8,720 nt of DNA from a bacterium (GTDB lineage: Bacteria; Zixibacteria; MSB-5A5; GN15; FEB-12): assembly GCA_030629485.1 (NCBI GenBank), contig DAOVOW010000062.1, forward strand, positions 1 to 8,720, given 5' to 3'. Positions 1-6,111 of the stretch are shown in pieces; the first letter of the stretch is position 1; the number at the start of each line of letters is the position of its first letter. A program made the translations under genes and the position numbers. The notes below the pieces were generated by a model. That model was given only the letters and a program-made list of their open reading frames with translations. It did no database searches and was not told where the DNA came from.

Positions 1-500
1 AGGAACGTGCCGTACAACCTCGTGACGTTAGGAACGCCGAACGCCCGTCCAGCCAGCCAGCCAGCAAGCGCGGCCCACTGGTTGTGCGCGTAGATCAGGT
101 CGAAACGCGTTCGCGCGCGGCGACGGACCCTGAGCGCGGTAAGAAAAAGGCTTGTGGTCAACAAAAACCATCGCATCATGCCAAAAAACCATCCCAACAC
201 GTAGGGAACGAGCCCTTCGGTTCCCAACCGCTGCAACAGCGAACGAATCCGTTTCATCATGGGCATCCACGAACACGGGGCCACATGGATGTCGATGCCG
301 TTTGCGGGGGGCGGACTTATCGGAGTCATCCCGTCGTCCCAGATGCTGTAGGCCGGGATAATGACCGAGACGCGGTATCCGGCCCGCACGTGTCCCTCAA
401 GCGTTTCTTGCAGGCAGCACATCCCTGCGTTGCCTTTCATCCCCCACAATTGCAGGGCTGAGATATGCAGGATGTGTGCCTTGGCACTGTCCTCATTCAT
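1..500 (-). CDS. Family 4 (GT-B) glycosyltransferase, N-terminal half, cut by window edge
   Basis: This is the first 166 residues of a glycosyltransferase; the reading frame is still open at base 1, so the C-terminal nucleotide-sugar-binding domain is outside the window. The start is the ATG at 498-500, with AAGGAG at 512-517 about 11 bases upstream. Residues 9-20 (HILHISALQLWG) look like the first beta strand of a GT-B fold, and KGNAGM (22-27) sits where the glycine-rich loop lies. Residues 133-140 (FDLIYAHN) followed by an alanine-rich helix and VPNVTRLYGTF (156-166) match the usual GT4 acceptor-domain pattern in which a strand ends in a histidine. A hydrophobic stretch at about residues 98-123 flanked by arginines suggests membrane attachment. 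Predicted role: transfer of a sugar from a nucleotide donor to the growing lipid-linked repeat unit at the cytoplasmic membrane. The sugar cannot be predicted. Family call fairly sure, exact substrate unknown. Confidence 0.8.
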   Translation of the reverse strand, partial: MNEDSAKAHILHISALQLWGMKGNAGMCCLQETLEGHVRAGYRVSVIIPAYSIWDDGMTPISPPPANGIDIHVAPCSWMPMMKRIRSLLQRLGTEGLVPYVLGWFFGMMRWFLLTTSLFLTALRVRRRARTRFDLIYAHNQWAALAGWLAGRAFGVPNVTRLYGTF

Positions 501-639
501 GCTTCTGCTCTCTCCTTATCGCCTATTACCTTTTGGTTTTGTAATGTGGCATCTGCTCTGCCGAACACCCCTGAAACTCAAGGGGAATTAAGGATCTTTA
601 AATGATAATATATAACCCACGAAAACCCGCCGGCGGACA
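501..639 (-). promoter_or_regulatory. AT-rich intergenic gap, possible internal promoter (weak)
   Basis: This 139-base gap lies between the family 2 and family 4 glycosyltransferase genes. On the minus strand it opens with the perfect 10-base palindrome CCGCCGGCGG (627-636), then an AT-rich tract (about 592-616) containing TATATTAT and TTTAAA. TTTTCG, a 17-base spacer and TTTAAA could be read as a poor sigma-70 promoter. A small stem CCCCT/AGGGG with an 8-base loop follows at about 569-586. None of these is strong. The gap is long for an operon otherwise joined by overlaps, which is the main reason to suspect regulation here. Confidence 0.25.
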
Positions 640-1629
640 TCAGTCGACATCCGATGACCTTGGCTCCGCAGGCTGACGAGGGTGCCCGGTCAACTTCCGT
701 GCGGTCCTCACCGCCCTGTCATACGTGTCAGATCCCAGCAGGAATTCCAGGGCGGATTTCACGACCCAGGTGGGATCGAAGAACGGCCAGAGCCATACAG
801 CTTTCAGCAGGTGCCCCATCGCCTTTCGCCCCATCCGTTGTTGGAAATACCAGATAGCATTGCCCCTCAATACTGAAGAGTATCCGGCTCGCCAGATCGC
901 CTGCCCACGCCCCCCCCTGCCAAAGGTATACCGATGTTTGGCAAAGTACCGGTCGTTTCCTCTGCGGCGGCGTTCCATTGTTTTAATTGATTGAGGGTAA
1001 CCACGCCGCACCCACACCAACCTTTCCGGGATATACTCAAACCCGAATTGCAACATGATACGAAGCCAAAGATCAGCGTCCTGGCTAGTCCAGAGGGATT
1101 CGTCGAACAGTCCGACTCTGTCCAGGGCCTCACGACATATCATGACCGAATTGGTGGCGATGTAACTCCGTTGCGGAAAGTATTCCTTGCGAATAAACCT
1201 ATCCTTTTGGATGTTTTGGAGAAGAGGCGTATACCATGTTTCGTCCGTCCGCTCGTTGTATCCGATGGAAGAGGTAAAACTCATCATGCACGAGGGGTTT
1301 TGTTCCATAAAGGCACCCTGCCTTTCCAGTTTCTCCGGCAGCCATTTATCGTCCGCGTCCAGAAAGGCCAGGAGGGGAGACCGCGTCGCCTTGATTCCGA
1401 CGTTGCGGGCCGCGCCGGGACCTCGATTCGCTTGACGTATCAACCGAATTCTGGAATCATGCCCGTATCGCTTGGCGACAAGGTCGCCCGAGCCATCCGT
1501 AGAGCCGTCGTCAACGATCACGATCTCGTCCGCAGCGCGTGTCTGCTGAAGCATGCTTTCGACAGCTTCGACGACATATCTCCGCTTGTTAAAAAGCGGA
1601 ACAACTGCGGCAATATAAAGCTTGGTCAT
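640..1629 (-). CDS. Family 2 glycosyltransferase (GT-A fold)
   Basis: A complete 329-residue inverting glycosyltransferase of the GT2 family. Near the N-terminus IAAVVPLFNKRRYV (6-19) is the first strand and loop of the nucleotide-binding fold, and IVDDGSTDGS (38-47) is the hallmark uridine-binding segment. NRGPGAARNVGI (68-79) and LDADD (90-94) follow; the latter holds the DXD metal and diphosphate ligand. QDADLWLRI (183-191) matches the region that carries the catalytic base aspartate. The last 100 residues are basic with aromatic-rich segments (about 250-290) and probably lie on the membrane; no multi-pass transporter domain is fused. The ATG start is supported by GAGGAG at 1636-1641, six bases upstream. 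Predicted role: adding one sugar to a lipid-linked oligosaccharide on the cytoplasmic face of the membrane. Donor and acceptor cannot be told from sequence. Length is typical for the family. Confidence 0.92.
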   Translation of the reverse strand: MTKLYIAAVVPLFNKRRYVVEAVESMLQQTRAADEIVIVDDGSTDGSGDLVAKRYGHDSRIRLIRQANRGPGAARNVGIKATRSPLLAFLDADDKWLPEKLERQGAFMEQNPSCMMSFTSSIGYNERTDETWYTPLLQNIQKDRFIRKEYFPQRSYIATNSVMICREALDRVGLFDESLWTSQDADLWLRIMLQFGFEYIPERLVWVRRGYPQSIKTMERRRRGNDRYFAKHRYTFGRGGRGQAIWRAGYSSVLRGNAIWYFQQRMGRKAMGHLLKAVWLWPFFDPTWVVKSALEFLLGSDTYDRAVRTARKLTGHPRQPAEPRSSDVD

Positions 1630-1635
1630 AGACGT

Positions 1636-1641
1636 CTCCTC
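1636..1641 (-). promoter_or_regulatory. Ribosome binding site of the family 2 glycosyltransferase
   Basis: GAGGAG on the minus strand, separated by six bases (ACGTCT) from the ATG at 1627-1629. It is a strong Shine-Dalgarno match that fixes the start and shows the gene can be translated independently of the distant upstream gene. Confidence 0.75.
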
Positions 1642-1802
1642 ATATAGCTATGTAGTTCAAGGTGCCTATCAACACCAGCGGCATCACAAGGCTTCGTTGA
1701 CGAACGCGTTATCTCGATGTTGTTGATACACCTGTCTTTCATGACGTAGTTCGTCTCTTCGTTTTTTTCGTGCAATTGTGCTCACACCTCTGTACGGAAA
1801 CC
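1642..1802. other. Intergenic gap with no recognised gene or terminator
   Basis: The stretch separates the stop codon of the FrhB-type gene (TAG at 1803-1805) from the family 2 glycosyltransferase ribosome binding site. On the minus strand it contains a run of seven A (1762-1768), a small interrupted hairpin formed by TTCG/CGAA around 1693-1704, and an imperfect inverted repeat GGTG/CACC at 1661-1676. No T-run follows a stem in the direction of transcription, so I see no intrinsic terminator, and no convincing -35/-10 pair. Confidence 0.4.
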
Positions 1803-3125
1803 CTACTTGATACCCAACCGGCCAAGGCGATTTCTCACGGCCCTCGCGACTCGTTTGGGCCTCCATTTCGCCCACAGTCTCCGGGGTAACATTGACCACT
1901 TGGCTTTTCGGACCACTTCACGGCTCGACCGTGCGGTCTTTAGTCGCCATGAGTACGCCAGGTTGCGCTCGTAGGGCCTCAGATCGACGCGCTCAACATC
2001 CGAGCGCGAACGTTCCCAGAAGTCGAATTGCGGAATCGCGCGCCCCATGCGAGCCCAGGCCGTCATGTAGGCCGACCAGTCTCGTCGACGGGATTCTACG
2101 CCTTGCCCCTGCAAAATTTGGTCTATACTAATCTCCGTTACGTCGATTTCTCCGGCATCCCTTGCAGATGTGACTACGTCCATTCCCCGTTGCGTCCGCG
2201 CAATGACCACAGACGTACCCTCGGCATCCTCCTGGACTCCCCACGCATCCCCCAACGAAAGGTCCGCCAGGAAATTCAGTTTGTCAAAGCACAACCGGCA
2301 CCTCAGCGGAGTGAAATAGTTCTTACATTCCATTCGGCGGTCCCCGGAGAGTGGCTGGACACGCCCATCCCTGGATTCGATCCGAATGTCACCCGGCCAC
2401 CCTCCCAGCTCTTTGCTCTTGTAGCGAAAAGTAGCCACCCTCTCGCGGCTCACACCGGCTTTCTCGATTAGGTAATCCATTGCGGTGAGTGATAGCATGC
2501 TGTCGCAGAACAAGCCAAGCGTCACGTAAGGTTCCACGTTCCATTTCGGCATGACCGTTTGGAGATTGCGAAGGCCGTGCACGTGACAGGGGAGCCCAAC
2601 GAAGGCGATGCGCCGGGGCGGCTGCTCGTGTCGCCAATCGGCCAGATGCTCGTTAACAGGTATGGGACAGTATTTCGACCCCTGTGTCCGCATGATTTCT
2701 TCGGGGTTGTTTGTCAGTCTGACTTGGGGTCGAAGGGAACCGTCGCCGGGCATCTCGCTGACGAAAGCCCCATCGATGCGGCCGTTTTGGATCAGATGCA
2801 GCAGCAGGGCCGTGACAAGCCCGCCACTCTGGCCCTTCCGCAAGACGTCACGGTTGGTCGCTTTCGCCGCGAACGCGGCCAACACCTGTCCTCTGACTGG
2901 ATCCACGTTATCCGGCAGGATCCCTGCCTCCAGGTGCCCGCCGGGACACACCCTCGCACACATCCCGCAGCTCGTACATGCCGCCCTCTCGATGCAAGCT
3001 TCCACGAGGCCGCCGGGTATCTCTTTCATCGAAATGGCTCCGACCGGACATACCGCGACACATGTCCCGCAACTCAAGCAAAGTCCGTTCTCAACGACCG
3101 TTTCGATTGTTGTATCTGTTTTCAC
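1803..3125 (-). CDS. FrhB-type (coenzyme F420 hydrogenase/dehydrogenase beta subunit family) iron-sulfur protein
   Basis: A 440-residue redox protein. The N-terminus is a two-cluster ferredoxin: C16, C19, C22, C26 (CLSCGTCVAVCP) and C50, C53, C56, C60 (CTSCGMCARVCP) each fit a 4Fe-4S site. The FrhB N-terminal domain follows (about 84-165, with RKGQSGGLVTALLLHLI at 96-112), then the C-terminal domain with FVGLPCHVHGLRNL (175-188, C180), GLFCD (C207) and CRLCFDKLNFLADLSLGDAW (276-295), the usual cysteine pair and GDAW. These fit flavin and further iron-sulfur binding in the family. The tail (about 400-440) is strongly basic and may touch the membrane. The GTG start has GGAGGG just upstream and overlaps the pyruvyl transferase stop. 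FrhB-like proteins recur beside polysaccharide pyruvyl transferases in surface-sugar loci. The reaction is not established; a reduction of a sugar, a pyruvyl group or a carrier-linked intermediate is inference. Family assignment is firm; F420 use is not shown. Confidence 0.9.
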   Translation of the reverse strand: MKTDTTIETVVENGLCLSCGTCVAVCPVGAISMKEIPGGLVEACIERAACTSCGMCARVCPGGHLEAGILPDNVDPVRGQVLAAFAAKATNRDVLRKGQSGGLVTALLLHLIQNGRIDGAFVSEMPGDGSLRPQVRLTNNPEEIMRTQGSKYCPIPVNEHLADWRHEQPPRRIAFVGLPCHVHGLRNLQTVMPKWNVEPYVTLGLFCDSMLSLTAMDYLIEKAGVSRERVATFRYKSKELGGWPGDIRIESRDGRVQPLSGDRRMECKNYFTPLRCRLCFDKLNFLADLSLGDAWGVQEDAEGTSVVIARTQRGMDVVTSARDAGEIDVTEISIDQILQGQGVESRRRDWSAYMTAWARMGRAIPQFDFWERSRSDVERVDLRPYERNLAYSWRLKTARSSREVVRKAKWSMLPRRLWAKWRPKRVARAVRNRLGRLGIK

Positions 3126-4372
3126 TGTACGCCCTCCGTAACCAGCCTGGCCACCATGTCGAAGACACGGCCTGTCTCGTCCTCTATGGCAGGAAGCCGA
3201 GTCTCAAGCCGGCTTCGCAGTTCCTGTCGTCTCTTCCAGGCAGTGTCAATGCGGTCGAGCAAGTAAGCAGGCTTCGATTTATCATAATCAAGTACCAATT
3301 CCTCCATGTCCACGGATCGCATCAGTTCCACGTACTTATGCGACCAGCCCAGCACAACCGCAGGGATACGGCAGGACAACGCCGCAACGATGCTATGGAA
3401 ACGAGAGCTCACCAATAGGTCTATGCAGCCGATGACGGACTTGATCTCACTGGCCGAATACATCCCGTCCAGGACTGCCACGGGGCCGCCGTCGCCCACC
3501 TCATCCTTGATTAACCGGCACAGGAACCTATCATCTTGCGGATCCTTTGCAAAGGAGATCTCGTGAGGGATTAACAGGGCGGAAGCCCCCATACGCCACG
3601 CCCACCTGATGACATCGGCCATCAATTGTACGTAGCGGTTCTCCCTGCCACTTCCAGGCATCCTTTCGTAAACGCGCATATTAGGCGCGATCCCTATCAG
3701 GGGAGAGCCTCCCCCCCTGACATGCAATGCGCGAACCAGTTTTTCTCCAACCTCGGGTGGGTCCGGCTGGAATCGGAAGGCGATATCCGGCGTGAGACAC
3801 ATGTGGCCATCGAGTTCACCAAAGAGTTCCTCGACGTATGACATCGACTGTTGATCCCGCACGCAAACCAGGGGAGACCACCGAATCAGGTCGCCCGTAA
3901 GCCGAGCCACTGACCGCGTCCTGAAGGGGCCCCAAGCCTGCGGTAAAAAGATGTAAGGTTTGCCTTGCCTATGGGCGTAGTACGCGTATACCCACGTGCG
4001 GGCTGCGTAGGAGTCGCCCCAATCATCTGAATAAGCAAACCCGCTGACGTCCAAGACCGCGTCGGCCTTGTTCACTGCAGCAATCGCCTGGAGCGTCGTC
4101 CAGGAGTCGGAAAACATCGTCTTGAAAAGCTTAGGACATTGTCTTAGTGCTCGAACGAGGAGCAATCCTTTGCTCAAGCGGCTACCGTTAGTCTCTGGCG
4201 TGGGCGAGAAACGCCCGGCAGCATTGTAGGCGATGGGACTCGGGGGCAGGCTCGTGAAGAACCGAGCGCCCGCCAGCCTGGAAGACAGTTGCTCTTGGGC
4301 GGTGCAAAGCATAGCCTCTCCGCCCTTGTTTACCCAGCTTCCACCACGGATCAATATCTTCAAAAATTTCAT
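3122..4372 (-). CDS. Polysaccharide pyruvyl transferase
   Basis: A 416-residue member of the polysaccharide pyruvyl transferase family (CsaB/WcaK/AmsJ type), which adds a pyruvate ketal from phosphoenolpyruvate to a sugar of a surface polysaccharide. Visible motifs in order: ILIRGGSWVNKGGEAML (6-22), the N-terminal Rossmann-like strand and conserved N-GGEA loop; VLDVSGFAYSDDWG (107-120); FLPQAWGPF (132-140); VRDQQS (161-166); LTPDIAFRF (183-191); GIAPNMRVY (217-225); LIPHE (257-261); and the SSRFHSIVAALS signature (312-323) followed by VVLGWSHKY (329-337). The R-H pair in that signature is usual for the family. I chose the ATG at 4370-4372 because GGAG lies six bases upstream; the ATG at 4391-4393 adds seven residues but has no clear ribosome binding site. 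The gene follows the flippase after 35 bases and overlaps the FrhB-type gene by four. The sugar acceptor is unknown. Confidence 0.93.
   Translation of the reverse strand: MKFLKILIRGGSWVNKGGEAMLCTAQEQLSSRLAGARFFTSLPPSPIAYNAAGRFSPTPETNGSRLSKGLLLVRALRQCPKLFKTMFSDSWTTLQAIAAVNKADAVLDVSGFAYSDDWGDSYAARTWVYAYYAHRQGKPYIFLPQAWGPFRTRSVARLTGDLIRWSPLVCVRDQQSMSYVEELFGELDGHMCLTPDIAFRFQPDPPEVGEKLVRALHVRGGGSPLIGIAPNMRVYERMPGSGRENRYVQLMADVIRWAWRMGASALLIPHEISFAKDPQDDRFLCRLIKDEVGDGGPVAVLDGMYSASEIKSVIGCIDLLVSSRFHSIVAALSCRIPAVVLGWSHKYVELMRSVDMEELVLDYDKSKPAYLLDRIDTAWKRRQELRSRLETRLPAIEDETGRVFDMVARLVTEGVQ
3132..3137 (-). promoter_or_regulatory. Ribosome binding site deciding the GTG start of the FrhB-type gene
   Basis: GGAGGG on the minus strand lies six bases (CGTACA) before the GTG at 3123-3125. 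It sits inside the end of the pyruvyl transferase gene, whose TGA overlaps the start as GTGA. This supports GTG as the true start and coupled translation; the next in-frame methionine (residue 33) would cut off the first iron-sulfur motif. Confidence 0.8.
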
Positions 4373-4378
4373 GTCTAT

Positions 4379-4382
4379 CTCC
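4379..4382 (-). promoter_or_regulatory. Ribosome binding site deciding the pyruvyl transferase start
   Basis: TTGGAG on the minus strand, with GGAG at 4379-4382, is six bases from the ATG at 4370-4372. The alternative ATG at 4391-4393 lies upstream of this site and has no comparable motif, so the shorter 416-residue protein is preferred. Confidence 0.65.
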
Positions 4383-4407
4383 AAGGATTTCATTTGTGCC
4401 TATGACC

Positions 4408-5994
4408 TCACGCGGCAGGCTGCTTTTCGGGCTCCATCGTCTGATTACCTTGTGAGGAGGCCTGTTGTCGGCCCCGATGTTCAAAGACAATGCGGACGGT
4501 TTGAAACACCTCCCGTGTCGTGTCGCCGAAACCAAGCCACATCACAACCAGATAGCTGCTTACGCCCGTCAGAACGCCGAAACCCAAGGCGATCAAGTTG
4601 CCACCGCCCCACAACATCGTTAGGTGTACCGCAACCAGCGCGAAAAGGCTCGATATCGTCGCTGCAATGGCGGGCGGCGCCAAAGCGAAGAAAAAACGTT
4701 TCAGGGGTGAATCGGTCAAACGAAACGCAAGCCAGAGCAGCACAACAGACGGAGTAACAGAAACCAGCATGCCCAGGGCGACTCCAACCAGTCCGAAGGC
4801 GTAAGCCAGCCCAAACACGGCAAAGCACGTGAAAAACAAAGCGTACAGATCGAACTTAAAAGGGATATCCGGTCGATCTTTACATAGAAATATTGCAGAA
4901 ACCGGGGAAACCACCGACTGAATCGCGCTACGAAAGCACAAGATTTGGAGAGGAACGATCACCGGTAACCACTTCTCCCCCCAAAGAACAGCCACAGCCG
5001 GTTCCGCCACGGCAGCCAACCCGCCCAGCGCCGGGAAGAGAACGATTGCCATGTACCTGGCGGTCTTGATATACCCGGCAGCGAGGCGTTCGTTGTTGGC
5101 CTGCATATTCGAGAGGGTCGGGAATATCACACGGCTTACTGGTACTGCTAAACGGTTGAGCGCCATATGGGGTATGCGGTAGGCAAACTCGTAGAGACCC
5201 AACGTGCTTGGGCCCAGCAACTTGCCCACAAGGAGGTAATCTATATTGTGCCGGAAGTAGCCGGTCAGAGACGAGCCAAGGCCGTTGATAGCGAACCGGA
5301 ACAAGTATCGGAAACTCGACATACTGAACCGAAAACTGGGAATCCACCGATTGTACAGAATCACAGAGCATGTTTCCATAAAACTGGCGGCCAGCATGGA
5401 TATTACCAGGGCCCAGTAGTTCATGTTGAAGACTACAACAAACAGGATGGCCAGTCCCGATTGAAGGGTAAAACCAGCCCCTTCAATAATCTTCAAAGCA
5501 CCGAACTTCAGGCGCTTGCGTAACTGTGCTGCGTGGACAGCGCGAATACCCGTAAAGAGAAATGTTGCCGACAGGGCCCTTATGACCCATGTAATTTCAG
5601 GAGTTTCGAAAAACAGGGCAGCCAATGGCGCCATTGCGAAAGTCACGACGAATAGCAGACCCTGAACGGCGCAGCCCATCCAGAATGCCGTCGATAGATC
5701 CTGTTGTGTCACATCCTTCTTGGCAATAACACCCGAGACAGGGCTCAGATCTCCTGTGCGTTTCACGAGGCCCTGCGCGAGCACGGCCATGCCCATTATT
5801 CCGAAATCCTCTGGAAACAGGACTCGCGCCAGCACCATACTGGCCCCGAGTTGGACGATCGTCTGCCAACCCGCCCCCACAAACTGCCACATCGCGCCCC
5901 GACCGGCAGAACGAGTGAGACTGTTAGACTCGAACGTCTCAGGGTCTCGATCCTTGTGTGTCTGTTGCCTCTTTTCCACGATGTCCTTTGTCAT
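4408..5994 (-). CDS. Wzx/PST-type polysaccharide flippase (WzxC-like)
   Basis: A multi-pass membrane protein of the MOP superfamily that would move lipid-linked repeat units across the cytoplasmic membrane. With the start used here it has 528 residues and about 12-14 hydrophobic segments. The first follows SLTRSAGRGAMWQFVGAGW (25-43), and ARVLFPEDFGIMGMAVL (56-72) is the typical end of helix 1 and start of helix 2. NIDYLLVGKLLGPSTLGLYE (240-259) and SRVIFPTLSNMQ (277-288) are highly characteristic of WzxC-like flippases, and AVLWGEKWLPV (345-355) follows. The hydrophilic C-terminal tail is rich in Q, E and K. The frame is open upstream to a GTG at 6093, with further ATGs at 6030 and 6003. I chose 5994 because it sits closest to the conserved region and has a weak purine motif; none has a strong ribosome binding site. 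Substrate specificity cannot be read. Family call is firm, the start is not. Confidence 0.88.
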   Translation of the reverse strand: MTKDIVEKRQQTHKDRDPETFESNSLTRSAGRGAMWQFVGAGWQTIVQLGASMVLARVLFPEDFGIMGMAVLAQGLVKRTGDLSPVSGVIAKKDVTQQDLSTAFWMGCAVQGLLFVVTFAMAPLAALFFETPEITWVIRALSATFLFTGIRAVHAAQLRKRLKFGALKIIEGAGFTLQSGLAILFVVVFNMNYWALVISMLAASFMETCSVILYNRWIPSFRFSMSSFRYLFRFAINGLGSSLTGYFRHNIDYLLVGKLLGPSTLGLYEFAYRIPHMALNRLAVPVSRVIFPTLSNMQANNERLAAGYIKTARYMAIVLFPALGGLAAVAEPAVAVLWGEKWLPVIVPLQILCFRSAIQSVVSPVSAIFLCKDRPDIPFKFDLYALFFTCFAVFGLAYAFGLVGVALGMLVSVTPSVVLLWLAFRLTDSPLKRFFFALAPPAIAATISSLFALVAVHLTMLWGGGNLIALGFGVLTGVSSYLVVMWLGFGDTTREVFQTVRIVFEHRGRQQASSQGNQTMEPEKQPAA

Positions 5995-6111
5995 ATCTCT
6001 CATTCTACGACGAGCTACCAGTCCGAACATTTGGTGCCATTGCACGCTCGCACTATGTCCAATATAGGCCCAATTACGTCTGCGGCCCCACACCTCTGAA
6101 TGCTTTCTAAC

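Noticed and set aside
28..276. Minus-strand frame of 82 codons at the left edge
   Set aside because: It overlaps the family 4 glycosyltransferase in a different frame. The glycosyltransferase frame has a start, ribosome site and family pattern; this one has none.
627..636. CCGCCGGCGG palindrome after the family 2 glycosyltransferase stop as a terminator
   Set aside because: With a realistic loop it forms only a three-base-pair stem, and just four T follow, so it does not make a credible intrinsic terminator.
991..1647. Rightward open frame of 218 codons
   Set aside because: It lies antiparallel over the family 2 glycosyltransferase, whose motifs are clear. Its product shows no recognisable domain, so it is a shadow.
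1771..1786. lac-operator-like TGTGAGCACAATTGC on the minus strand
   Set aside because: It resembles half an operator only. There is no symmetric partner, promoter or regulator gene nearby, so chance is the simpler explanation.
1684..1899. Minus-strand frame of 71 codons running through the 1630-1802 gap
   Set aside because: It starts inside the FrhB-type gene in another frame, has no ribosome site or recognisable motif, and is rich in charged, low-information residues.
2559..3266. Rightward open frame of 235 codons
   Set aside because: It is antisense to the FrhB-type and pyruvyl transferase genes; the cysteine and signature motifs of those genes show that the minus strand codes here.
4188..4535. 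Minus-strand frame of 115 codons spanning the flippase-transferase junction
   Set aside because: It is out of frame with two well-supported genes and has no family resemblance.
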